A stretch of 6,206 nucleotides of DNA from CAZKXX01 sp964556705 (GCA_964556705.1 CAZKXX010000149.1:1-6206), one strand, 5' to 3'. Counted from the first letter of the stretch, positions 1 through 6,005 are shown. The notes: generated by a model from the letters alone, not told the origin. Program-made: numbers and translations.

Positions 1-772
1 GCAGCGAAGCGTTCTCGACCGGGTCCCAGCCCCAGTAGCCGCCCCAGCCGAGCACCGCGTAGGCCCAGTTGCCGCCCACCAGAACGCCCAGGCCGAGGAA
101 CATCCAGGGGACCATCGTCCAGAAGCGTGTGGTGCGGATCCAGTTGTCCCCCGGCTGCTTCGTGATCAGGGCCGACATCGCGAAAGCGAAAGGCACCACG
201 AAGCCGACGAAGCCCAGGTAGAGCAGCGGCGGGTGGACCACCATCTGCGCGTACTGGAGCAGCGGGTTCAGTCCGCCGCCATCGGCGGGCCGGAACGGCT
301 CCATGCCCGAAGCCGAAACCAGCGCCAGTTCGTTAAAGGGATTGGCGGCGAAGAAAATCAGAATCGAGAAGAATGTCGCCGTCCCCATCAGGATGGAGAT
401 GGCATACGGCATGAGCTGGCGGTTCTTCTGCCGATTGTACCAGGTGGCGAAGGCGGCGTAGACGGCCAGCAGCCACATCCAGAACAGGAGCGAGCCTTCC
501 TGGCCGCCCCAAAGCACCGCAACTTTGAAATGTCCGGGGAGGTCGCGGTTGGAGTGTCGCGCCACGTAGGCGTTGTGGAAGTCGTCGGTGAAGATGAGAT
601 ATTCGAGGACGGCGACAGCGATCGTGACGACGATGAGGAAAGCCACGACGGCGCGCTCGGCGCTCTTGAAAATCCGCGGGCTGCGGAGCTTGCCCGCCAC
701 CGCGCCGGCCACGAGGGCGTACACGGCAAAGGCCAGCCCCGCGATCAGCGCCACACTTCCCACTTGATTCAT
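1..772 (-). CDS. ccmF: CcmF, cytochrome c heme lyase subunit (N-terminal 257 residues, runs off the left edge)
   Basis: CcmF is the integral membrane protein that takes heme from CcmE and helps ligate it to CXXCH motifs of apocytochrome c on the outer face of the cytoplasmic membrane. The visible part starts MNQVGSVALI and contains several hydrophobic segments. It has the family stretch HSNRDLPGHFKVAVLWGGQEGSLLFW (from about residue 73; quoted motif key residues HSNRDLP and WGGQEGSLL). It also has H180 in VVHPPLLYLG, matching the first conserved external histidine, and the tryptophan-rich WWD heme-handling motif WGGYWGWDPVENASL at 243-257. The start is the ATG at 770-772, with GGAG five bases upstream (778-781). 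Family members are about 650 residues, so more than half of the gene, including the later membrane and external histidines, lies outside the window. It follows ccmE on the same strand after 89 bp and probably shares its transcript. The family assignment is firm from the motifs. Confidence 0.95.
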   Translation of the reverse strand, partial: MNQVGSVALIAGLAFAVYALVAGAVAGKLRSPRIFKSAERAVVAFLIVVTIAVAVLEYLIFTDDFHNAYVARHSNRDLPGHFKVAVLWGGQEGSLLFWMWLLAVYAAFATWYNRQKNRQLMPYAISILMGTATFFSILIFFAANPFNELALVSASGMEPFRPADGGGLNPLLQYAQMVVHPPLLYLGFVGFVVPFAFAMSALITKQPGDNWIRTTRFWTMVPWMFLGLGVLVGGNWAYAVLGWGGYWGWDPVENASL

Positions 773-830
773 AGACACTCCGAAACCGGCTCAGCCCGCG
801 CGCTCGATGAATCCGGGAAGAACGGCGGGG

Positions 831-861
831 GCCTGTCCGCGGCAGGCAGGCGCGAGCGCCT
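831..861 (-). other. Two adjacent hairpins between ccmE and ccmF
   Basis: Directly after the ccmE stop codon, on the transcribed strand, AGGCG/CGCCT (857-861 with 848-852) forms a 5-bp stem with a 4-base loop. GCCTG/CAGGC (843-847 with 831-835) then forms a second 5-bp stem with a 7-base loop. There is no T-run, so this does not look like an intrinsic terminator. It may be an intercistronic RNA structure that affects stability or relative expression of ccmE and ccmF. In GC-rich DNA such short stems can also arise by chance. Confidence 0.3.
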
Positions 862-1311
862 TTACCGGGCCCCCTCCAGCGAGGCCTGCGGTGGGAGAGC
901 GGGTTCCTCAGCTTCCGCGGGACCCTGGGGCACCGCCTCGTATTTCGACGCGCACTTGGCCTGAATCTTTTCGGCGTGAAACTCGCCCGTTGATTCGTAC
1001 CTTCCCTCGACGATGGCCTGCGCTCCGCCGACAAACGTGTCCGGCAGCGTTTCCGTGCCCGTGTAAGTGACAGGAATGTTGTAGGCATCCTGTTCCAGGC
1101 GGAAACGCAGCGTCCCGCCCCGGCGGTCAATCGAGCCCGGCGAAACCACCCCGCCCACGCGGATGCGGTCGCCACGCGCCTTTCCCTCGACGAGTTCGTG
1201 CACGGTTACATAATACGTCTTGCTTTCCTGAAAGCCTGAAATGGCTCCCCAGACCACCACACCCAGAATGAGGCCGATACCGACTCCAAACTTTATCTTT
1301 TTGTTTCCCAT
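862..1311 (-). CDS. ccmE: CcmE heme chaperone, CXXXY variant
   Basis: CcmE carries heme covalently on the outside of the cytoplasmic membrane and passes it to CcmF for cytochrome c maturation. The protein has 149 residues. It has a short basic N-terminus (GNKKIKF), one membrane anchor at about 8-27, and the OB-fold domain seen in YYVTVHEL (33-40), RVGGVVSPGSI (51-61), VTYTG (81-85), PDTFVGGAQAIVEGRY (90-105) and FHAEKIQAK (111-119). The heme-binding position of classical CcmE (His in HXXXY) is Cys here: C120-A-S-K-Y124, a CXXXY motif. This variant is known from sulfate-reducing bacteria and archaea. The tail after 126 is rich in Pro, Ala and Glu. The ATG at 1309-1311 begins right before the anchor and has a weak AGG upstream. 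A promoter-like pair lies at 1411-1439. ccmF follows downstream. The family is certain; covalent heme binding through C120 is inferred from studied relatives. Confidence 0.95.
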   Translation of the reverse strand: MGNKKIKFGVGIGLILGVVVWGAISGFQESKTYYVTVHELVEGKARGDRIRVGGVVSPGSIDRRGGTLRFRLEQDAYNIPVTYTGTETLPDTFVGGAQAIVEGRYESTGEFHAEKIQAKCASKYEAVPQGPAEAEEPALPPQASLEGAR

Positions 1312-1410
1312 GAGAACCTGCGCCGACGGGCGGCTTCGGGATTGTCTCGCGTCCCTCTCTGATTGCGCCTACCTGTCTGCCCTTAAGACTTGCGCTCCGC
1401 CCCCTTTGAA

Positions 1411-1439
1411 ATTCTGCCCTGCCCGGGCGCGGGAGTCAA
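1411..1439 (-). promoter_or_regulatory. Candidate sigma70-type promoter for ccmE-ccmF
   Basis: Read on the minus strand, TTGACT (1434-1439, five of six matches to TTGACA) is separated by exactly 17 bp from CAGAAT (1411-1416, four of six matches to TATAAT). The expected transcript start would be near 1404, leaving an untranslated leader of roughly 90 bases before the ccmE ATG. The match is by eye and has not been tested. Confidence 0.4.
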
Positions 1440-1477
1440 TTCGATTCGGACAAGGCTCACCTGCCCGAAAGACATTA

Positions 1478-1496
1478 TGTCCCACAATTTGGGACA
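1478..1496. repeat. Perfect inverted repeat TGTCCCA-N5-TGGGACA touching the PDZ gene stop codon
   Basis: The arms TGTCCCA (1478-1484) and TGGGACA (1490-1496) are perfect inverted complements around the 5-base spacer CAATT. The right arm abuts the TAG stop codon of the PDZ gene (1497-1499). As RNA it would be a 7-bp stem with a 5-base loop, so it may help end the PDZ transcript, although no T-run follows (the next bases on that strand are TAATGTC). As DNA it is a symmetric site of the kind bound by a dimeric regulator, and it lies about 40 bp upstream of the candidate ccmE -35 box. Confidence 0.5.
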
Positions 1497-2534
1497 CTAG
1501 TCGCAGTTGCCGGTCATCACCGAACCGCTGCCCGGGATGCTGACGTAGGAGCACTGCCCGTCCGAACCGCCATAGGCGCCCGTGGCGTTGCTGTGCCAGG
1601 AGTAGCCCCCTCCGCCCTGGCGACTTCGCGCCGCCTGTTGGAGCGCCAGGAAGACGTTGGCGACGGGCGTCGGATTGCCTTCGAGCCCCAGGTATCCCGT
1701 ATTGCCCTCCAGCCACCAGCGGCCACGATAGACGGCGCCAAAAAGCTGCTGGCAGAACATTGCCTCGACCGTGTTGATTTCGCGGCCGTTGATGAAGACT
1801 CCGGTGTTCCCGTTTGAGGGGTTCGGCGGCATGGGACCGAAGTCGTGTGCGGGGCGGAGGAAGCCCGCGGCTTCGCGTCCCATCACGCCCCACAAGCCGC
1901 TCTTCGCGTCGTACCAGTAGCGGCCCGGCGGCGCGACGAAGCCGTAGGTCATCCGGATTTCCTGGATCTGCTGCGGCGTCAGTTCGCGGCCGTTGATGAA
2001 AATCCCCGTCGAGCCCGTGGCTGGCGGAACGGAGCCCGGAGCAGCGCTCCCCAGCGGGACGGTCGGACCCATCTTCGCTGCAATGCCCACCGGCGGCGCG
2101 GCGAGCGTCACCGTGACGGTCGTGCGCTTGCCGTCGCGAAAGATTTCAAGCGGCGCCTTCAGACCGCCCGCCAGCTTTCCGAGCCTTTCGTCCACTTCCT
2201 CGGTCGAGCGCGCGGGAAGTCCCATCACTTTGATGATCAGGTCGCCCTCGCGGACGCCGGCTTTCGCCGCCGGCCCGCCCGCCCGGACCTTGAGGACTTC
2301 AATTCCCGGCACCGGCTTGCCCTCGTGCATCACGATGACGTCGCCTTCGAGTTCTGCGCCCAGCATCGCCTGGCTCACGCCAGCCGCGCTGGGCGCAGCC
2401 TTTTCGTCCGGCGGGGAGGCGGAGAGGAGATTCGCCTGCGCAATGTGTACGCTGAACGCCGCAAGCATCCCGGCGACGAGAACGGCGGCGGGCAGGGAAG
2501 TGAAGCGGGAAGCGAACTGCCGGTGGCGCAGCAT
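1497..2534 (-). CDS. Exported PDZ-domain protein with two NGRE/Trp-rich modules and a Cys-containing tail, function unknown
   Basis: The 345-residue protein has a Sec-type signal peptide (basic MLRHRQFASR, hydrophobic core about 14-29, likely cleavage after AQA at 34), so it acts outside the cytoplasmic membrane. Residues about 65-145 form a PDZ domain (GIEVLKVRAGGPAAKAGVREGDLI, key stretch GGPAAKAGVREGD, then EIFRDGKRTTVTV), a peptide-binding fold common in envelope proteins. No protease, peptidase or other catalytic domain is joined to it. A linker rich in Pro, Gly and Ala leads to two modules: TGIFINGRE at 176-184 with GRYWYDAKSGLWG, and TGVFINGRE at 244-252 with GRWWLEGNTGYLGLEGN. The tail is Ser/Gly-rich with C328 and C344. 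I chose the ATG at 2532-2534 because GGAGG (2543-2547) lies 8 bases upstream and the signal peptide starts there. The frame stays open to 2846 and ATG 2655-2657 is a possible alternative, but the extra sequence looks non-coding. The gene is divergent from the kinase. Confidence 0.85.
   Translation of the reverse strand: MLRHRQFASRFTSLPAAVLVAGMLAAFSVHIAQANLLSASPPDEKAAPSAAGVSQAMLGAELEGDVIVMHEGKPVPGIEVLKVRAGGPAAKAGVREGDLIIKVMGLPARSTEEVDERLGKLAGGLKAPLEIFRDGKRTTVTVTLAAPPVGIAAKMGPTVPLGSAAPGSVPPATGSTGIFINGRELTPQQIQEIRMTYGFVAPPGRYWYDAKSGLWGVMGREAAGFLRPAHDFGPMPPNPSNGNTGVFINGREINTVEAMFCQQLFGAVYRGRWWLEGNTGYLGLEGNPTPVANVFLALQQAARSRQGGGGYSWHSNATGAYGGSDGQCSYVSIPGSGSVMTGNCD
1779..2000 (-). repeat. In-frame duplication inside the PDZ gene (two NGRE modules)
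   Basis: An identical 18-base sequence beginning TTCGCGGCCGTT occurs at 1779-1796 and again at 1983-2000 on the plus strand. The offset is 204 bp, which is 68 codons. It encodes the INGRE part of both protein modules, and sequence around it is also similar. Each copy is followed in the protein by a GR(Y/W)W segment and a Gly-rich turn, so the duplicated unit is a protein module rather than a mobile repeat. Confidence 0.8.
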
Positions 2535-2655
2535 CTTCGCGGCCTCCACGAAACGCGTCGCGAGCATCCTCGGACCAAGGCACGCCCGAAAACACAGCGC
2601 GGAGCGACAATCCTGAATCGAGCCGGAAGCCCTGGGGAGAGCCCGTGTCGCAGCC

Positions 2656-2684
2656 ATTTTCGACCCCCCGTTTCGTGAAGTCAA
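2656..2684 (-). promoter_or_regulatory. Candidate sigma70-type promoter for the PDZ gene
   Basis: On the minus strand, TTGACT (2679-2684, five of six) and GAAAAT (2656-2661, four of six) are 17 bp apart. The -35 box is the same as the one proposed for ccmE. A transcript would start near 2649, downstream of the in-frame ATG at 2655-2657. This supports translation from the ATG at 2532-2534 with a leader of about 115 bases. A poly-G run within the spacer is unusual. Confidence 0.35.
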
Positions 2685-2701
2685 GTTCCGTAGGGGGAAG
2701 G

Positions 2702-2727
2702 CGTGAAACTCGAAATTCGAAACTGGA
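2702..2727. repeat. TTCGAA-type AT-rich intergenic repeat
   Basis: The segment contains GAAACT twice (2705-2710 and 2719-2724), flanking the 11-base palindrome TCGAAATTCGA (2710-2720). Read as protein it gives the spurious ETRNSKLE type of peptide. It is clearly less GC-rich than its surroundings. From memory, short runs of this GAAACTCGAAATTCGAAAC kind recur in intergenic DNA of several high-GC bacterial genomes. Only one short copy is present here, so its repeat status cannot be confirmed from the window. Confidence 0.4.
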
Positions 2728-2782
2728 AAAGCGGCGGACGGCGCGGGGGCAGGATGTCCGAATCGAGAGGACCGCTGGCGCG

Positions 2783-2801
2783 AAAAAAGGCCCGACGGGC
2801 C
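2783..2801 (-). terminator. Intrinsic terminator pointing toward the PDZ gene
   Basis: On the minus strand, GGCCC (2797-2801) and GGGCC (2789-2793) form an all-GC 5-bp stem with a 3-base GTC loop. Six T residues follow immediately (2783-2788). This is a textbook rho-independent terminator in layout. No gene that I can recognise on the minus strand ends here. It could end antisense transcription coming from the kinase region, end a short RNA, or act as an attenuator if the PDZ transcript starts farther upstream than 2684. On the plus strand the same hairpin lacks an adjacent T-run. Confidence 0.55.
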
Positions 2802-2810
2802 CGGCAACTT

Positions 2811-2839
2811 TTGATAGGCTACTATCCTAAGCTTAGTAG
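2811..2839 (-). other. TAG-rich segment with mutually exclusive hairpins beside the terminator
   Basis: On the minus strand, CTACTA (2834-2839) can pair with TAGTAG (2819-2824), giving a 6-bp stem. GATAG (2822-2826) can instead pair with CTATC (2813-2817), giving a 5-bp stem. The two pairings share bases, so only one can form. The palindrome CTAAGCTTAG (2827-2836) lies in the middle. The segment sits 12 bases before the terminator stem in the direction of minus-strand transcription. It is markedly AT-rich compared with its surroundings. It could equally be a protein-binding site in DNA. Confidence 0.35.
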
Positions 2840-3018
2840 ATCTCAAGGCGCGGACCCGCCGCGCCCGGCGGGGGCGGATGAGCGCGCCGAACGGCGGATA
2901 AGGATGGGAGAGGGTGATTCGTAATCAGTTAAGACCGGGGCGGCACTTGAGGGCAACGGAGGAAAGCCCCAAAGTGACGCTCAAAGTCGATTGAAGCCAT
3001 AAGATCGCAGCAGGCTGC

Positions 3019-3047
3019 TTGATTCGGATAGCCATTGCGCTTAAGAT
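3019..3047 (+). promoter_or_regulatory. Candidate sigma70-type promoter for the kinase gene
   Basis: TTGATT (3019-3024, four of six) is followed after exactly 17 bp by TAAGAT (3042-3047, four of six). The transcript would start near 3054, about 30 bases before the GTG start codon. The 11-base palindrome AGCAGGCTGCT (3009-3019) overlaps the first base of the -35 box and could be an operator, though that is speculative. Confidence 0.4.
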
Positions 3048-3083
3048 GGCCGAGCCACGGGGAACTCCCGCAAAAGGGCTCGA

Positions 3084-6005
3084 GTGTCCGTTGAACTGAT
3101 CGGCAAGACCATTTCACATTACCGGCTCGTCGAGAAGCTGGGCGGCGGTGGAATGGGTGTGGTGTACAAGGCCGAGGACTCGAGGCTCGGCCGCGCCGTA
3201 GCGCTCAAGTTTCTTCCCGAAGCGGTGGCCAAGGACCACTCGGCGCTTGAGCGGTTTCAGCGCGAAGCGCGTTCGGCTTCCGCTCTCAACCATCCGAACA
3301 TCTGCGTCATTCACGACATAGACGAATACGAGGGCCGGCCGTTCCTGGTGATGGAACTCATGGAAGGGCAGACGCTCAAGCACCTGATCGAAGGCCGGCC
3401 GCTGCCCGTCGAGCGGCTGCTCGAGCTGGCGCTTCAGATCGCCGACGCGCTCGACGCCGCGCACGCTCAGGGAATCGTCCATCGAGACGTCAAGCCCGCC
3501 AACATCTTCGTCACGCGGCGCGGCCAGGCGAAGCTGCTCGATTTTGGTCTGGCGAAAGTGCTTCGCCCGCTGGTCCCCGGCTCCGCGGCCGCGGGCGGAG
3601 CGGAAAGCCGCGGACTCACGGCGGGCGCGACCGCGGAGTTCCTCACCAGCCCGGGCACAGCGATGGGCACCGTGGCGTATATGTCGCCGGAGCAGGCGCG
3701 CGGGGAAGAACTCGACGCGCGTTCGGACCTCTTCAGCTTCGGCGTGGTGCTTTACGAGATGGCGACGGGCCGTCCGGCGTTCGGCGGCACGACGACGGCG
3801 GTGATCTTCGACCAGATCCTGAACCGCGCGCCCGTCTCGCCCGTGCGATTGAACCCCGAGCTTCCGGCCGAACTCGAACGCATCCTCAACAAGCTGCTCG
3901 AAAAGGACCGCGAGGTCCGTTACCAGACCGCGTCCGACCTGCGCGCCGACCTGAAACGGCTGCGGCGCGACACGGACTCAGGGCGCTCACCGGCAGCCGT
4001 TTCCGGAGCCGTGCCGGTGGCGGCGGAAGCCTCCGGCGCGGCACGTGCCCCGGGCGGCGCCGTCGCGCCGATTTCCGGCGCGGCCGCCGTGAAGCGCCTG
4101 CGCTGGCCGCTCGCCGCCGCCTCCGTCGTGTTGGTCGCGGCAATCGCCCTCTCGATCTCTTATTTCCGCCGTGCGCCGGCGATGACCGAGCGCGACTTCA
4201 TCCTGCTCGCGGAATTCGTGAACACCACGGGCGAGGCGGTCTTCGACGGCACGCTGAAGCAGGCGGTCGCCGTGCAGTTCGAGCAGTCGCCTTATCTCAA
4301 CGTGTTTCCGGAGTCTCGCGTGCGCCAAGCGCTCGGGCTGATGGGCCGCTCGCTGGACGAGCGGGTGACCTCGTCACTGGCGCGCGAGATCTGCCAGCGC
4401 GAAGCGATCAAGGCGATCCTCACGGGTTCGATTGCGCCGCTGGGCAGCAACTATGTTCTCTCGCTCGACGCCGTCAATTGCCGCACGGGTGATTCGCTGG
4501 CGCGCGAGCAGGTGGAAGCCACGAGCCGGGAGCAGGTGATCAAGTCCCTGGGCACGGCGACCTCGCGGCTGCGGCAGAAGCTGGGCGAATCCCTGGCCTC
4601 GATCGAGCGGTTTGACAAGCCGCTCGAGCAGGCCACGACGGGCTCGCTTGAAGCGCTCAAAGCCTTCAGCATGGGGATGGAGCACCACACGAAAGTGGCC
4701 GAGGAAGAAGCCCTGCCGTTTTTCCGGCGCGCCGTTGAACTCGATCCGAATTTCGCCTCCGCCCACGCTTTGCTGGGGACGGTTTACAGCAACCTCGGCG
4801 AGGAGGAGCTCGGAAACGAACATCGGCGCAAAGCCTACGAACTTCGCGACCGCGTGAGCGAACGCGAACGCTTCTACATCACCGCGCACTACCACTACGG
4901 AGTCGAAGGCGACATCGAAAAGTCGCTGGAAACCTACGAGCTCTGGAAGAAGACTTATCCACGCGATACGATCCCCTACAACAATCGGTCGCTGAGTTTC
5001 AACACGCTCGGACGATACGAACAGGCCCTAGCGGAGGCTCAGGAGGCGCTGCGGATCGACCCGAATGACGCCTACGCGTTCCAAAACCTGGTGTCGGCCT
5101 ATTTCGGCCTCAACCGTATTGACGAGGCGCGGGCGCTGGCCGACCAGGCTGCGGCCCGGGGCGTGGAGTCCATGGGCATTCAGGGCGCGCAGTTCCGTCT
5201 GGCCGTTTTGCGGGGCGATCGAGCGGCGGCCGAGGCCGTCCTCGCGCGGCACGCCGGAAGGCACGACGAGATGTTCTTCCGCCTTTTTCAAGCCGAAAGC
5301 CTGGCGGCCGAAGGCAAACTTCGCGCGGCCCGGCAGGCGCTCGAAAAAGGGATGGAAGCGGCGCAACGCCAGAAGCTGGTGGATTACGCACCGCTCGCCC
5401 GCGCCTTAGGCGCGCTCTCGGAAGCCGAAGCGGGGAACACGCAGGTCGCATTGAGCTGGGCGCGCGATGCTCTGAGCAACTCGAAGGCACGCCCGCCGCT
5501 GACCGCCGCGACCCTGGCGTTGGCGCGCGCCGGTGATTTGGGCCGGGCGCAAACCCTGGCGGAGGAAATGACGCGTGAATATCCGCGCGACACGCTCATT
5601 AACCGGGTTTACGCGCCGGCGATTCGCGCCACCATCGAAATCCGCCGCAACAATCCGGCGCGCGCTCTCGAACTCCTCAAGGCCGCCGAGGGTTGCGAAA
5701 TGGGCGGCTTGCCCGGGGGAAGCGATTTCTGGATTAACCACCTGCGCGGTGAGGCATTGCTCGCCGCCCGCGAGGCGGCGGCGGCCGCCGCCGAGTACCG
5801 GAAAATCCTCGATCGGCGCGGGGTTAATCCGACATCGCCTCTTTATCCTCTGGCGCATCTGGGGCTGGCGCGGGCGATGGCGCTCGCGGGTGATTCGGCG
5901 GGCAGCCGCCGCGCCTATCAGGATTTCTTCGCGATGTGGAAGGACGCCGACCCCGATCTCCCCGTCCTTCAGCAGGCCAAAGCCGAATACGCCAAGCTGC
6001 AGTGA
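3084..6005 (+). CDS. Membrane-anchored Ser/Thr protein kinase with TolB-like and TPR extracytoplasmic region
   Basis: The 973-residue protein is a Hanks-type kinase that should phosphorylate Ser/Thr on unidentified cytoplasmic targets. The kinase domain (about 13-285) has all key residues: Gly loop GGGGMGVVY (20-28), ATP lysine K42, helix-C E61, HRDVKPAN with D135 and N140, DFG 153-155, and SPE 201-203. The segment between DFG and SPE is long and rich in Gly/Ala/Ser/Thr. A Pro/Ala/Gly linker leads to one membrane helix (341-361). Residues about 369-505 resemble the TolB N-terminal/FlgO-like fold (LLAEFVNTTGEAVFDGTL; LTGSIAPLGSNYVLSLDAVNC), with C437 and C466. TPR-like helices follow to the end, clearest at 540-573 and 630-698. 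Start: GTG at 3084-3086 with AAGGG five bases upstream; it places SHYRLVEKLG directly before the Gly loop as in relatives. This layout suggests sensing or protein binding outside the membrane, linked to phosphorylation inside. Ligand and substrates are unknown. Confidence 0.95.
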   Translation: MSVELIGKTISHYRLVEKLGGGGMGVVYKAEDSRLGRAVALKFLPEAVAKDHSALERFQREARSASALNHPNICVIHDIDEYEGRPFLVMELMEGQTLKHLIEGRPLPVERLLELALQIADALDAAHAQGIVHRDVKPANIFVTRRGQAKLLDFGLAKVLRPLVPGSAAAGGAESRGLTAGATAEFLTSPGTAMGTVAYMSPEQARGEELDARSDLFSFGVVLYEMATGRPAFGGTTTAVIFDQILNRAPVSPVRLNPELPAELERILNKLLEKDREVRYQTASDLRADLKRLRRDTDSGRSPAAVSGAVPVAAEASGAARAPGGAVAPISGAAAVKRLRWPLAAASVVLVAAIALSISYFRRAPAMTERDFILLAEFVNTTGEAVFDGTLKQAVAVQFEQSPYLNVFPESRVRQALGLMGRSLDERVTSSLAREICQREAIKAILTGSIAPLGSNYVLSLDAVNCRTGDSLAREQVEATSREQVIKSLGTATSRLRQKLGESLASIERFDKPLEQATTGSLEALKAFSMGMEHHTKVAEEEALPFFRRAVELDPNFASAHALLGTVYSNLGEEELGNEHRRKAYELRDRVSERERFYITAHYHYGVEGDIEKSLETYELWKKTYPRDTIPYNNRSLSFNTLGRYEQALAEAQEALRIDPNDAYAFQNLVSAYFGLNRIDEARALADQAAARGVESMGIQGAQFRLAVLRGDRAAAEAVLARHAGRHDEMFFRLFQAESLAAEGKLRAARQALEKGMEAAQRQKLVDYAPLARALGALSEAEAGNTQVALSWARDALSNSKARPPLTAATLALARAGDLGRAQTLAEEMTREYPRDTLINRVYAPAIRATIEIRRNNPARALELLKAAEGCEMGGLPGGSDFWINHLRGEALLAAREAAAAAAEYRKILDRRGVNPTSPLYPLAHLGLARAMALAGDSAGSRRAYQDFFAMWKDADPDLPVLQQAKAEYAKLQ

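Larger units (their letters stand above)
2535..3083. other. Divergent intergenic region between the PDZ gene and the kinase gene
   Basis: About 550 bp without a gene I can support. From left to right it holds the ribosome binding site and leader of the PDZ gene, a candidate minus-strand promoter, a TTCGAA-type repeat, a minus-strand intrinsic terminator, a TAG-rich segment with alternative hairpins, and the candidate promoter and ribosome binding site of the kinase. Open frames exist here on both strands, but they lack recognisable domains and have low-complexity or Arg-rich composition. Between about 2845 and 3005 I see nothing convincing apart from GC-rich sequence and weak inverted matches such as GGGGC/GCCCC. 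Confidence 0.7.

Noticed and set aside
333..1175. Long open frame on the minus strand overlapping both ccmF and ccmE
   Set aside because: It is an Arg-rich alternative frame of two well-identified genes, with no domain of its own.
1845..2678. 277-codon plus-strand open frame opposite the PDZ gene
   Set aside because: It is antisense to a clear coding sequence, rich in Arg and His with no recognisable domain. GC-rich DNA gives such frames often.
2535..2846. N-terminal extension of the PDZ frame up to 104 residues upstream of the chosen start
   Set aside because: The extra residues include repeat-like sequence translated from the TTCGAA-type DNA, lie over a candidate promoter, and would bury the signal peptide inside the protein. 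The ATG at 2532-2534 has a good GGAGG at proper spacing.
2783..3083. Known riboswitch class (cyclic di-GMP or similar) upstream of the PDZ gene
   Set aside because: I looked for conserved core sequences of common classes and found none. Only the generic terminator and alternative stems are visible.
2929..3117. 62-codon minus-strand open frame before the kinase, a possible owner of the terminator at 2783-2801
   Set aside because: It overlaps the kinase start, has no recognisable features or ribosome binding site that I can see, and ends well over 100 bases before the terminator.
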